From NCBI GenBank assembly GCA_003952965.2, contig CM025854.1, positions 18,606,841 to 18,670,840 of the forward strand: a DNA stretch of 64,000 bases, written 5' to 3'. This DNA is from Morella rubra (taxonomy: Eukaryota > Streptophyta > Magnoliopsida > Fagales > Myricaceae). The notes below the pieces were generated by a model. It saw only the letters and a list, made by a program, of their open reading frames with translations, was not told where the DNA came from and made no database searches. Positions 38,185-49,857 of the stretch are shown here, in pieces. Positions within the stretch are counted from its first letter, which is position 1; each line of letters opens with the position of its first letter. Made by a program: the position numbers and the translations under genes.

Positions 38185-40374
38185 TTATGTTATGGATTGC
38201 TGAGAATATGTGTAATTAATTCCTGTCGAGAAGAAAGATAAAATATTTAGCGCATATTTTTCTCTCAGTAGTGAACCTTAAACCATTGGGAATCTGATGA
38301 GGATGAAGAATGACGCCATTACCTCAGAATAACGAACATGATCATGATGCAAGCGAGAACTTTTTACAATGGTTTCCCACTTGGCATTAGGAGAGGATGT
38401 CTTAGGGTCCTGCTTCCTAAGGAGTGTTGGCGTGCCAAGTTTCAAATGTGAAAATGGATTTCCAGAGGAGATGGAAGGCAGCGTACGCCAAAGCCAGGAT
38501 TCAGAAGGTGACTTTGGTAAAGGAGGCCGAACAGGGCACTGTTCATCACTAGCATTAGCATTCCCTATCTCGTCTGCTTTAAGAATCTGATAGCTGCCAA
38601 TATTTAGATTTCCTTCAGAGGTCAGTTTTGAGCATTCGAACGAACTAGATCTTTTTTCAAGTCCTTGACTCTGTCCAGAGCCCTCCATCGTCGCTTCTTG
38701 GCCTCTTTGATGTGATATTGCAGGCGTAGGGGATAAATCAGCATCAATGGACACTGCGGTTTCAAATATGCCCCCATCGTTTGAAATATTTAGGCATTTT
38801 ATCTCTTGAAAAACAGATTCTGTAGTAGAAGTTTCTTCGACCCCTCTGCTCTCTAATGAAGTATCCACGTCTTCACCTGCAGAGTCTGTCGATCCCTTTG
38901 AAAGTGATGATACTTCAGGAATATTTACAGCATCTACATACAGTATCTTCTCAACTGCGGGGCTAATTGAGCCCAACACTTGTTTATTTTTGTTGCTCCC
39001 TTCAATATACTGACCGAACCTGTTGGCTTTTACATTCTCAACATCTTTGGGAATGCCAAGGAAACCAACTCCACGAAAGGGAGACCGAGGTGTTTCATTC
39101 CTGTAGGGAGACACCCCAGCACCCCGTGAACACCGGTATGGGGATAACCTGCCTGTTGTTTGCAGTTCCCCGGAATGCGTAAACCGACTGGATTCACCAG
39201 TCTGCTTTTTTGCAACCTTATGCAGTTCACCTGATCGAGCTCCATAGCGCAATTTGGGCTGATCGACAGCATCCCAAGCAAGCTGAAAAGAGACAAGACC
39301 GGAAGCAATGACGATGACTTTTATTAGTGACAGCAAGAACATTGAATCTAAAGAGAGAAGGAAAACCTTAATGAATACCTTTTGGGGAGTTTGACTGTGA
39401 GATTGGATATAAGCAGTTTTCCCTGGTCTAGCAATCTCACGGGCAGAAGATTCAGCGACCTGGGCCCTAAGTTTTATCCCAGGCACTGGATTTAAGAGGC
39501 AAAAAGAATTCTTAAAGCATAATCTTGGGAGTAACCCGCAACCTTTAGCTGACTGATTACCGGAGTAGTCATACTCACAATCTTCATCTTCACTCTCTGC
39601 TTCCTCTTTCTTTTGGACACATAGTGCCATCGTGTCAGACCTGTTTCGATTTACTAGAAGCTTCCTGTCGTAGCTAACCATTCTTTTAATTTCTCTTGGC
39701 TGCTCAGTTGGAGCACTCTGCTTCCTTGAAGGATATCGAGATGGTCCTAGAGCCATTGCCTTTGCTGCTGGTAAGAAGCGACTCAACATAAAATCCCGAG
39801 TTTGGGGATCTGTAGAGAAGGTTCCAGAGGGCTTCTCATCTGGACCATCAGACCCACTCAGACCACTTGCACTGTAGTTCATGGAGAATGAGTCTGTAGG
39901 AGACAATGTGTCAAGCGCATCAGAATAAACACCATCCTCATCCTCCAAATCAGAGCCCCCTTCCTCATTTATCCCCCCTCTGGATAACCCCTTGTCATTG
40001 GAAGAATATGGTACGATTTGGCACCTAAACCTGTCTGTATCATCACTTTCCTTTTTCGATGGTTGTTTTATAATGTCCATAAACCTTCCAGGAGGAAGCC
40101 TTGGGGTTACAGAGGCCTCCTTATGAGGATGGGGCTCCGGTCCACTCCCATCCTTGGGTCTTCCTGGGATCTTTTCCCAATTGAAAGGTATGGCAACAGG
40201 TTTTGTCACTTGATCCAACTCCAAGTCTGATCCACATAAAGGGAAGCGCAAGTCGTCTGTTGGGCAGAGGATTCTCAATTCTTTCCGATTCCTTCTATCT
40301 TCAGGTGCTGATGGTGAAGAAAATCGCCTCACAGACAGAAGTGGAGCGTTAAAATTCAATTTTCTTTCCCCCAT
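38185..40374 (-). CDS. DUF688 family protein
   Basis: This is a plant-specific protein of unknown biochemical role, recognised by its MGERKLNFNAPLLSVRRFS start and the conserved KPVAIPFNWEKIPGRPK box (58-74). A C-terminal SPSESWLWRTLPSIS segment is also characteristic. My model has three coding exons, 39379-40374, 38323-39282 and 38185-38199. Both introns are phase 0 (96 and 123 nt), giving 656 residues ending HVRYSEQSIT. The middle is acidic and Ser-rich and looks disordered. The 96-nt intron has no in-frame stop, so the reading frame also runs through it (698 residues if intron 2 is also read to its first stop). A Ser/Asp-rich nuclear or scaffold protein is possible, but no function is established here. 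Confidence 0.82.
39283..39378 (-). other. Stop-free 96-nt intron (possible exitron)
   Basis: It begins GTATTCATT and ends TCTTTTCAG on the minus strand, is T-rich, and is exactly 32 codons long without a stop. Its translation (VFIKVFLLSLDSMFLL...) is hydrophobic and unlike the polar protein around it, which argues for an intron. Retention would insert a membrane-like segment without breaking the frame. Confidence 0.6.
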
Positions 40375-41760
40375 CCAAAACTACGACGAATGGAAATTCT
40401 ATGCAGTCGCTCTTGATTCAGTGTTCTCCAATCGACAAAATTATAGACATTGACAAGATAGCGTGGCAAAGGTCATCATAACTCCCACCTAATTTAATGA
40501 AAAGTGACAACATAACATGCGAATATCATCATAAATCCCTCCAAAAGCCAAAAACCCATAAACTCTGAAATGAAACAAAAGCAAAAATATGACCACGAAA
40601 ATACTAAAACCCGTCAACATAAAAAAACAAAAAGAAAAACCTCCTGTTTCTCTACTTGAACTAGTAATACAATAGAAACAAAGACCCAGAAGATGCACAA
40701 TATTATAAAATTGATGGTTTTTTCTTTTCAATTCAGCGAAATCATCAACTAACAACACCGAAACACCAAGAGCTCTTACAGTTCTCAAGTGTGACCAGGA
40801 ATTAAAACTGAAGAAAAAAAGAAAAGGAAAATAAGCAGTTGAAAGATAGCACAATATAGAAAGATCAAGTTTTGAATATTATGATTTCGCACAATTTAGG
40901 ATTCCGAGAATAAATAAGAAACCCAATTGAGCTGAGCTCAGGGGAAATCAAAACTAAAGGAATAAGAGAACTAGAATGTTAAGTTCATCTCTTTCCTTTA
41001 CTTCATCTCGGCATTTGGAAACGTTGCTTCGTCAAAAGAACAATCAGTCAGCCAACGAAAGTGATGTAGGATAACTCGAGTTCATAATTTCAGCGATTGC
41101 AGATGTTGACAGTTAATTCTGAACTACTAAATAAACAACCACTGATAATATGACTTAGATTTCACCTACCCTACCAACGCGATACTAGCAAGAACTTGTA
41201 CTTCTTCTTGTGGAAATAAAGCGTCGAACAACAAATATTGAGCCTTCGCCTTGATCATCAGTAAAATCTTAACCAAAAAAACTTTAAGACGACAACTTAA
41301 TTCTCTGACTTGGTTGCCAAAATCAAGCTCATCTCAACAGCCTCTTACTGAAAGGAATAAATGCGGAAATACCGACATCATAATGTGCCAAGAAACTTGA
41401 AAATTTGCCGACAAAAAAAAATGGAAATCAACCAACATGAATAGATTCCTGCACTGCCAAGACTGGTTAGAAGTTAGAACACACTAAATCAAAAGAAGAA
41501 ACTATAACGAAAGAAAGTAACATACTGTGGAATATCGCTTCTTGGTTATTTGGTCACCTAGAATGATGCCGCAGAGTTTGGAAGAATGAGTGAAAACGAA
41601 GAAAAGCAAGGACACAGTGTGAGACAGAGAGAGAGAGAGAGAGAGGACAGGGAGGGAGACAAAGGCTAGTGTGCTTTTTGGCTTTCTTCGTATTCGGGAT
41701 CAGAGAGAGAACAGTAACCGAGTAAACTGAGAACTTTCGGGGAATAAACTTCTTTGTACG
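40375..41760 (-). promoter_or_regulatory. DUF688 leader and promoter region
   Basis: The minus-strand leader contains a (CT)n tract (plus strand (GA)n at about 41624-41645), typical of plant 5' untranslated exons. A leader intron is plausible, with a donor 'CTAGGTGACC' (plus about 41555-41564). I did not fix the transcription start. Confidence 0.35.
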
Positions 41761-43890
41761 GCACGCTTTATTCTTTGTTCATAAGGCGCGCTCGAAGTCA
41801 CGCGCCTTCTTATTTCTTTCTTTATTTAAGCTTTTACTGTAATAATATTTCTTCTTGCTGATAATTATTGTCATGATTTTTACCAAAACTTTTATTAAAG
41901 CGATTTCTTAAGCTGGCCCGTGATTGTTGGACAAAAGCAGTGTTTTGCAAATCAAGATTTTTTGAAATTTTTCGAAAATTGAGATAAATTAGAATTTTAC
42001 AAAAGATAATTGCAATTTTGATCTATTTTAAAATAAAGAAGTATGAGATTTTATGTCAAACAGAATCCACGATGAAAAAAGCAACAAGAAGAAAAAACAG
42101 TAGAATTGACCGGCATGGGCCGTCCGTGATAGCTTTATCGTATAGTTTGGCGATGTAGGTGAGATATTGGAGGTGTGGTCACGGAGGAATAGTTGGGATA
42201 TAGGGACGGTCGTTGAAGGCAATGATCATCTTGGTTTTGCCAATTTGGGCAGAGAGACTGGACCCACAAAACTTTTAGGTGGCACACAATTGCTTTTGCC
42301 CTTGGAATGGGTTAGTCCACCCAGCATTTATCAATCATTCTCAATGATATTTAATACCAGACGTGAGAGATTTGCCTTCCAAGGCAGGTTTCACTCAGGA
42401 GCAAGCCCCCTGAATAAATATTCGTGGACCATCATGTTTACAAATCAAAACTTTATAAATTTTTTGGAAATTTTATAAAAAAAATGAAAGTGGATTAGAT
42501 TTTTATTGAATTTTGATAAAAATGGTGAAAAGAAAAGATAATTTGAATTATTTATGTTTATTATAATGAAAATAAATAATTTGAAAGAAAGATAGAATTT
42601 TTAAAATTTATTTTATTTGATTAAAATTTTATTTTAATTATGTTTACGGATCAAAATTTTGAAATGGAGAGAAATTTTGCAAACTAAATTTTGGATTTGA
42701 CCAAGCTAAGAATTAGTTATGTTTGCAAATCAAAATTTTATCAATGTGCTCTTAACAGGTTAATCTCCTCACTAAGTCAGATATGTCCGAATTCAATGCA
42801 TAAATTGGGTTTAAAAATTATATTAATGAACAACATATTTGAAATATATCATTTGCTCTCAACTTGATTATTGCATATCTTAACAAGACCAGATCCATTC
42901 AAACTAAATGCACAAATTGGGTGTAACGAATTCCCTTTTATAAAAAAAAAAATTGACAAACTCAATGTATCGTGGATGAATGAAGGGTAACTGCATAGTT
43001 TTTGTTTTTATTTCATTCATTTAAACCGAAATCCAAATCTTAAAGAGAGCATGTCCATATTAAAGTTTCTGGATGTTTATTTTTTATTGTTTTGTTATAC
43101 TATCAAACTTTAGACTCCCTTCCGTGAGTTCTTATCCAAAATCATATCGATGTGATTCCATCTTACTGAGTTACTTCAATGAGGTCCAAAAAAAACACCT
43201 TAGGAAAACTTGAATAAAAATTAACTCCTGAATTAACACATAATTTCTTGACAAGCCGAAATTTTTCGAATTGCTGCAACGTCTTAACGCCGAGTTAGGG
43301 CTTCTTTTGACCTTCCAAATCAGCCCTTTTTTCTGTAAAAATTTATATCAGGCATTAAGTTGGATGGGCAGCAGCCCCTAATTTGAAAAGAAAAATAAAT
43401 GATTTCAAATTGGTCAGACTAATATCCGGCACTGGAACAAAAGAGGGGCGGGCTGACGGCTCCTCCCGCCGATCGACCCACGTCGGTCGACGTCGAAAGG
43501 TGCTATTAGGAACCAGAACGGAAATTTGACTGGTCAAGTCAATACTTTTTACAGAACTGCTAATTAGCTTTTGTAAGTATTTGTAATATTCTATCCAGCA
43601 CTATAAAAAAAGCAAGCAGCAAACTTTTGTCGAGGAAAGAGGATGATAAGCAACAGTACTCTTCTTTTCTCAGAGTCTTATTTATATTCCCTCAAATTAC
43701 GGGGAGAACCATCTCCTTAATTTCCCAGCGACTTTTGGTTCTATTCATTTGTCACCCGTAGCCGAAGGTGGCCTTTCGTATTTTCTGGGTGTCCGACAAT
43801 CGTGACAATGGCAGGAGACTTGATCGTAATATTGAGAAAAAGACAATCCAGTACTCATCCGCAAAGCCACATGCAGAAGTCTCCATTAGC
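41761..43890. other. AT-rich intergenic spacer with MITE-like words
   Basis: Positions 42430-42690 repeat the 'GTTTACAAATCAAAA' and 'TTTTGCAAACTAAATTT' style of sequence seen at 175-565. Frames at 42167-42478 and 43355-43537 match nothing I know. Confidence 0.35.
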
Positions 43891-44011
43891 CATTATAAAT
43901 AGTGATAGGGACTTCTGAGGAAAAAAATAGTGGTAAGGACTAAAGCATTTTGTCTCAGGCTATATATATATTAGCCAGTTGTCTGATGTTTGCAGAGTCG
44001 ACGTAGATCAA

Positions 44012-44140
44012 ATGGGTTGTCAATTGTCATGCAGTTCAGTGAACGAAGTGCTTAAGGGAACGAGGGATAAAAGTTTTCATGCTCTTGGGCTTGATCAGCC
44101 TGTCAAAGTAGGGAAGCATCTTTCACAAGCATGGGCCTAG
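44012..44140 (+). CDS. Small ORF with MGC acylation-type N-terminus
   Basis: A 42-residue frame opens MGCQLSCSS, which has Gly2 plus Cys3/Cys7, the layout of N-myristoylated and S-palmitoylated plant membrane proteins. A TATA box (TATAAATA, 43894-43901) lies about 115 bp upstream, a sensible promoter spacing. The rest (NEVLKGTRDKSFHALGL...) matches no family I recognise. It could be a genuine small peptide gene, the first exon of a lost gene, or chance. Its image in copy 1 is too corrupted to test conservation. Confidence 0.3.
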   Translation: MGCQLSCSSVNEVLKGTRDKSFHALGLDQPVKVGKHLSQAWA

Positions 44141-45811
44141 ATTGAGACAAATTAGCACATGATTGTCTTGTTTGGTCCGTTTCATTGGTCGACGTTAAAA
44201 GATATTCATCCCCGAACCAAATGTAAGCAAAACCCGAAGCAGCGTTTCACGTCAAAGCAAAGCCGAATAAAATTTAAAGGTCTTCGTTATTATAAAAAAT
44301 TGATTTTTTTTTTAAATTTTAAAAAATTAAATATTTATCTAGATCGGAGTGTTTTAGATTTTTTTTGTAAAAATTAGTTAAAAATTTTAAAGATATTTTA
44401 TTTTTATTGGAACTTATTAAAAGGTATAAGAGAGATGATTTGATGTAATTTTTTAATAAAAAAATTTTGAGTTTAGTGAAAAAGTATAAAAAGAAAAGAT
44501 CAATTAATTATTATTATTATTATTTTTTAAAATGTAAAAATTTGTATGAAAAGTTGTTAAAGTTTTTGTTAAAGATATTGGTGTTTGTATATTTTTTAAT
44601 GTTTTTAATGTTTTGGGTGTTTTTTTTGTAAATTTATTGTATTTTAAAATACTTTTGCAAAAAAATACATGCCTTAAGTCCATAGAATGGGTTTAAAGGT
44701 TAAAGTTTAAGCTGGAGGGGTTTGTTACTTCTAAACTCTCAAATTCAAAACTTAAGATATATAACAATCTTTTGGGGCCACTTTAAGTTATTTGGCTTGA
44801 AAATTTTTCAATTTATGTAGGTTGAGAGAATTGTACATGTCTTACAACTAGTTGAAATATGCGTAAATTAGTCTGAATACTCGATTACAAAAAAAAAAAA
44901 AAAACATGATCAAAGGAATTAGAGGAGTACGTAAATATGATCATGTCACAAAGGTAGGCTTGCATGAAATGGATTATCTCTTCCTCCAGTTCTCATTATC
45001 TCCTACACTTTTGAAGAATAAAATCTGTTCCCGGTTACATTGTAAGTGGTTTTGATATATTATAGCAAATTTTGTTTTCTAATTACCTTAATACCAATAG
45101 TTGCATGCCAGTTAAGAAAAATAAAATTTTCCAAATAAATTCAGTGGATTATCCTTTGCATATGTAACTTTAGCTTTAGATAAGTGGAACGTCAAATATA
45201 AGGACATTGATTAATGGGGTAATTCTTGATCCATGGCAAATTTGCCTTTATATAACAGATCCGATCGAAGATTTCACTGTGTACAATGACATCATATCTT
45301 TTTTTCAGTGTTCCTCAAAAAGAGCCGGATAAATCTATTCAATAAATATTGGTGTTTGATTTCCAGTGAGAAATGCAATTTAAAAACGCTATAGTTGTTC
45401 AAGCGAGCGTTTTGGAGTTTCGGCCCAACGTAACTAAAGGGGCTGAGAGAACAAGGTGGGTATAGAAATTATTTTTTCAAGGCCTATTACACGACATAAG
45501 GCACATAGCACAAACGGGCCACAGCAGCCAGTTAGAACACAGAGGGGCCATACACCTCATTACAACACAAACACTCACACGATGGTCTGAAAGGCCACAA
45601 ACAAACAAACAGCTCGAAGGATACCAAGCCTATCCGTTAAGAGCCCAAACATGTACTACTAAATTCAAGTGATAACAGATAAACTGATGCTAAAAAATCT
45701 AATTAGGCCAAAGATAACGATAAATGTCCACTGCTAACGCCGGACTTCTACAAATCCACTTATTGCAAACGACTCCCATACGTGCACGAACGTACGTCGA
45801 GACCGCGATGA
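44141..45811. other. AT-rich spacer
   Basis: Very AT-rich, especially 44290-44660, with homopolymer A/T runs. I see no gene. The last few hundred bases may be the 3' region of the minus-strand protease pseudogene. Confidence 0.4.
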
Positions 45812-47945
45812 TCAACTTGCATGTTGCAATCCCAACTTGGTTGGATAGGAGGCCAGAGCATTAATTGCGCAGGTTCCGTTTTCTAAAGTAGGGTCCCTTC
45901 TTATATAGATGTAACCCTCAATTCCCCAGTCTGTACCCCAAGAATTTTTCACTATCCAGTAATCTTCACCGTCTGCAGTGGAATTATAGCCCACTATTAA
46001 AACTGCATGGCCGTGGCCGCTATTTGCACACGCATCAAATACACCCTGAACAAATACACTATAGTATCAGTTTCATTTCTAGAAAAACAATCTATTTTCT
46101 GAATTTTAAACTTCCAAGAGAACATTTCAACTGATTTAAGTAACAGAGTTTAGACTTACACTACTGTATTGTTTAAACTCCGGAGAATTGGCATTTATAC
46201 CCACGCTAACAGGTTGCTGAGCAACAGCACAAAAGAAAACATGGTCTGAATCATCCACGTTTTTTGCAGCCATCAATGGTTACGACTTTTTGCGCCTGAC
46301 AAAAGTAAAACACTATATATGACACGTTTTATGTTTCCTGGCATTGGTTTCCACTTTCCAGTACCTAAGCAAATTAGGTTTTTTTTTTCAGGGAGCAAAT
46401 ATGCTATGCAGGGATCTGTCATGTTATATATATGTTTCAACAATCATGTGTTGGAAAAGTCGTATAACTTATAATCATAACACTCCGGCAAAGGGGGTAC
46501 TAAACCTGGCTGTTGTTGCAGGTTTCATCCGTTGCTGCAGTGGCGGACGCAAGGGGTGGAAAGTTCGGGTGGCTGCCCCCTCTCTTGGCCCCTCAGTTAT
46601 GTAATTTTTATTTTTATTTTTTTACATATATTTGTCCTCAGCCTGCGTGCCCTTGGGCTCATCCCAACATCTAAAACCTAGCTTTCTACGTAGCAAATTA
46701 AAATTTGTTCTAGTTTTCTTCAGTGTAAGTCCATTGTATATCATTCATTACTTATAATTAGTCGAACTTTAAATTTTCTATAAATTTATAAAGAGAGACA
46801 TTCAAGTTTCTGTATACAAATAGAACAAGCTCAGTTTATATTGAGGATGAAGTTTCATTAGACTGGTAGTCCTTCATGAAGTTATCAATCAATTTAAGAC
46901 ATTTTTTGCATTACTAAGAATTTTTTTTTTGTCATTGCGCGTTGGGAGTTTGCCCCCCTTCAACTTAAGTCCTGGTTCCGCCACTGTGTGGCTGTATAGG
47001 GATAATCAGTTTATGTATCAATTCCACCATTGTCTATTACCCATAGAAAAGCCTCAGTCATAAAGGCTCCTCCACATCCCTCACCGCGACGAGCACAATC
47101 CACAAGTTCTTGTTCCGAAACGTTAAAAAGGTTGCCGGTTTGTAGGGCGTTTATTCCTTCTATAGCACCAGTTGAGGAGAATGCCCAACAGCTTCCTGTG
47201 AACATAAACTGTGTGAACAAGTAAGAGATCATTGTCACGGTGAAGATGAAATCAACAAAGCATCACAATTCTTTAAAATATAAGAGACATGGATCCTTCT
47301 TTTATTTAATGCATTGCAATTTATTCTTAAAATACGTACGTTGAGGAAGAATTATCTTAACTTAGTTACATGCTATAGTCTACATAAACTGTCTCGTAAT
47401 ACAGGTATGGACTATACCTGTAGTAAGAATGTGGTGAACAGAAACTTACCACATTGGCCTTGATTTTTAACATCAGTCACAATCCCATAGGTCCTCCAAT
47501 CCAAGGAAGAAGGAGCATAGTCACAAGATAGCAAGTTATCCTGCACGTTCTTGCTTATAAGAGTACTACTGCACTCCTGGTTGAAGGGCTGCTTCATCTC
47601 CGACATTAAATAAACTTGCCTAAACTCCTCGTTGCTCATATCGGAAAAACTGTTCAATCCCAAGCAATATCCGTTGGGTGACGTTCTCTCTGCATTCTTT
47701 TCTATTATGTACTTTAAACTGTTGCGGAAATTCTCGAACCTCTTTACTACCTCGTCTGCATCCTTGTACACCTTTTTATGTTTCTCCATCCATTGTTGGA
47801 AGAGCTCGACAACTACTTCCTCTGAAGGCAAGTTGGCCAGGTCATGATCGAGTATTGAATACTCGCATGAGAGGCTGACACAGAGGCATGCAAGTGAGGC
47901 CCAGGTGAAGAAAAGAATAGAAAGTTGAATTTTGTGGGAACCCAT
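45812..47945 (-). pseudogene. Papain-family (C1A) cysteine protease, disrupted
   Basis: Four exons are visible: 47450-47945, 46506-47195 (interrupted), 46160-46295 and 45812-46045. Exon 1 encodes a signal peptide (ILFFTWASLACLCVSLS), an I29 propeptide with an ERFNIN-type helix and the GLNSFSDMSNEEF motif, then the mature start (SSLDWRTYGIV). Exon 2 begins inside QCGSCWAFS with the catalytic Cys. The catalytic His is in GHGHAVLIVGY and the Asn in KNSWGTDWG. Three lesions break it. A TAA at 47011-47013 falls after NGGIDT. A 449-bp hAT-type MITE lies at 46538-46986. A 2-nt loss in exon 3 falls after TIDG. The stop after ASYPTK leaves no granulin domain. Removing the insertion and one target duplication leaves exon 2 at 233 nt, which restores the expected phase, so the exon model is sound. 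Confidence 0.88.
46538..46986. mobile_element. hAT-type MITE in protease exon 2
   Basis: The left end reads CAGTGGCGGACGCAAGG and the right end, reverse-complemented, reads CAGTGGCGGAACCAGG. CAGTGGCGGA-ended elements are common in plant genomes. The flanking octamers CGTTGCTG (46530-46537) and TGTGGCTG (46987-46994) match at 6 of 8 positions, fitting an aged 8-bp hAT duplication. It has no coding capacity. Confidence 0.75.
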
Positions 47946-48000
47946 TTTATCTGGCTGGCTAGCTAGCTGCTTATCGGTGATAGTTCATCTATGGACGTCG

Positions 48001-48010
48001 TATTTTATAG
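48001..48010 (-). promoter_or_regulatory. TATA box of the protease pseudogene
   Basis: On the minus strand this reads CTATAAAATA, about 56 bp upstream of the ATG at 47945. The ancestral promoter therefore appears still present. Confidence 0.45.
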
Positions 48011-48382
48011 AGGAAAAATCAGGTTGCACCTCCAAAACTATGACGTCAACTTTATTTTATCAGACTCTCAAGTTTGTTATATATATTGATCTACTAAAAT
48101 TTGGTGAAGAATTACTTTCATAAGATATTACAGTTCAAATAACTACAAAATGGACAACGTGAATGATCTTGACCGTTAATGAATACTATTAAAGTCGGAA
48201 AAATGTGACAAAAAATTAGTACGTTGCATATTTTTTTATTTGTAAAACTATTTCTGTAGAGTACTAATTATTAATTAAAGGCTATGTCTGATTCCATTAA
48301 GGCCAGTTCATCAATGATGCAACCTATGCTCAATTAATTCAATAAAATACAAAGATACATGTGTGATTAATTGTAGCATGCA

Positions 48383-49849
48383 TAGGGCTGCAAATGAACC
48401 GAACCGTTTATGAACAATTCGAACTCGGTTCATATAAGCTTGACTCGAGCTTGGTTCATTTAATAAACAAGCAGTGTTCGAATACCATTTCTAGTTCGAA
48501 TATTAAACAAGCTCAACTCGTTTAAACTCGGCTCGGCTTGATGTAAGCTCGCGAACAAAGCTCATATAAGCTCGACTCGACTCATTTGAGCTCATTTAAA
48601 AGCTCTTATAAAAAAGATACATGTAAATAAAAATATATTTATATTCTTACTATTATGTATATATATCCCTATGTATATGTATGTGTTATGGTTTATATTA
48701 ACTTTTTATGATATTATCATATTAAGTTACATTATAAAATGTATATATGTATATGTCATTTTTGAATATACAAGTATATATTTTGTTATGCATTTTCGTT
48801 TAAGCTCGATTTAATATATTTGTTATGACTTATGTAATTAAATATTTTTTCATTTATATAAAACAAAATATTTTTAATAGGTTGTCATTTTGTTTGATAT
48901 TAATCTATGTATATCTATTCATACATTTTACTATGCACTTTAATTTAAGTTTGAAACACTCTGCAAGGGCTGTTTCGTAATTTCTATGTTATAACCACAT
49001 ATATGTAATTTCATGTTTTAATATTTTATATTTACTTAAAAATTTAACTACTTCAATTTATATAACATATGTGTTTCATGTTAGTTTAACATTTTCTTAG
49101 TAATTCATAGTCATTCGTATATTTATATTGCTAATATGAAGTTACAAATTATTTCATAAGAAATTTCGCTAATCTTCATCTTCGTAACTTCCATCATTAT
49201 GATCCAATGATCTAGATATTTAATATATATCATATTTTGACAAAAGAATAAATAACTAAACTTGATTTTGTACATAGAAGGTTAAGATTAGAGGAGTTCT
49301 TATTGTGGAATAGCGGATAAGCATGGAAGCAACTCTAATTTAATTAATAGGTCATGTTTAGTATACCTTAAGACATAGAGTAGTCTATACCTGATGACAA
49401 ATGTACCACTGAGATTTTATGAAGTCAAAATACAATTGATATGATATTATCGTAATTCATAAGCTAAGAGCAACATCTTTCTTTAGGAATAGATGTCTCT
49501 ACTATTGGCCTACGTTAATTATATTTTAGATCATAAATTTAGAATTTTTATACATAATTACATGGTAACGAGGAGAGATATTATTTTGTACTTTTTTTTA
49601 ATTAGAGCCAAAATTTTGACTACCAAGAGGATGACAATTTCAAATCTTGAAAAGGTTCTTCTTAATTTTAAAAATACAAAACGAGCTCGAGTCAAGCTGA
49701 GCTCGTTTGTTTGTTTCGTATCGAGTTTGAGCCGATCTCGAGCTTGTTTAAAATTTAATGAGCTGAATTCGAACATAGATTTTTGAGCTTTATTCAAGCT
49801 CGAGCTTAACATATATGTCACTACTTGGCCCAGCTCGTTTACATCCCTA
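48383..49849. mobile_element. Non-autonomous hAT element
   Basis: A 1467-bp element has ends TAGGGCTGCAAATGA (left) and, reverse-complemented, TAGGGATGTAAACGA (right). It is flanked by a perfect 8-bp duplication AGCATGCA (48375-48382 and 49850-49857), the hAT hallmark. Subterminal regions are dense in 'GAGCTCG'/'CGAGCT' words (48440-48605 and 49680-49840), likely transposase-binding repeats. The interior is AT-rich and non-coding. Confidence 0.85.
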
Positions 49850-49857
49850 AGCATGCA

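Noticed and set aside
23785..40374. Two DUF688 paralogues in tandem
   Set aside because: The flanking intergenic DNA is as similar as the coding DNA and an N gap lies between, so assembly overlap is the simpler reading.
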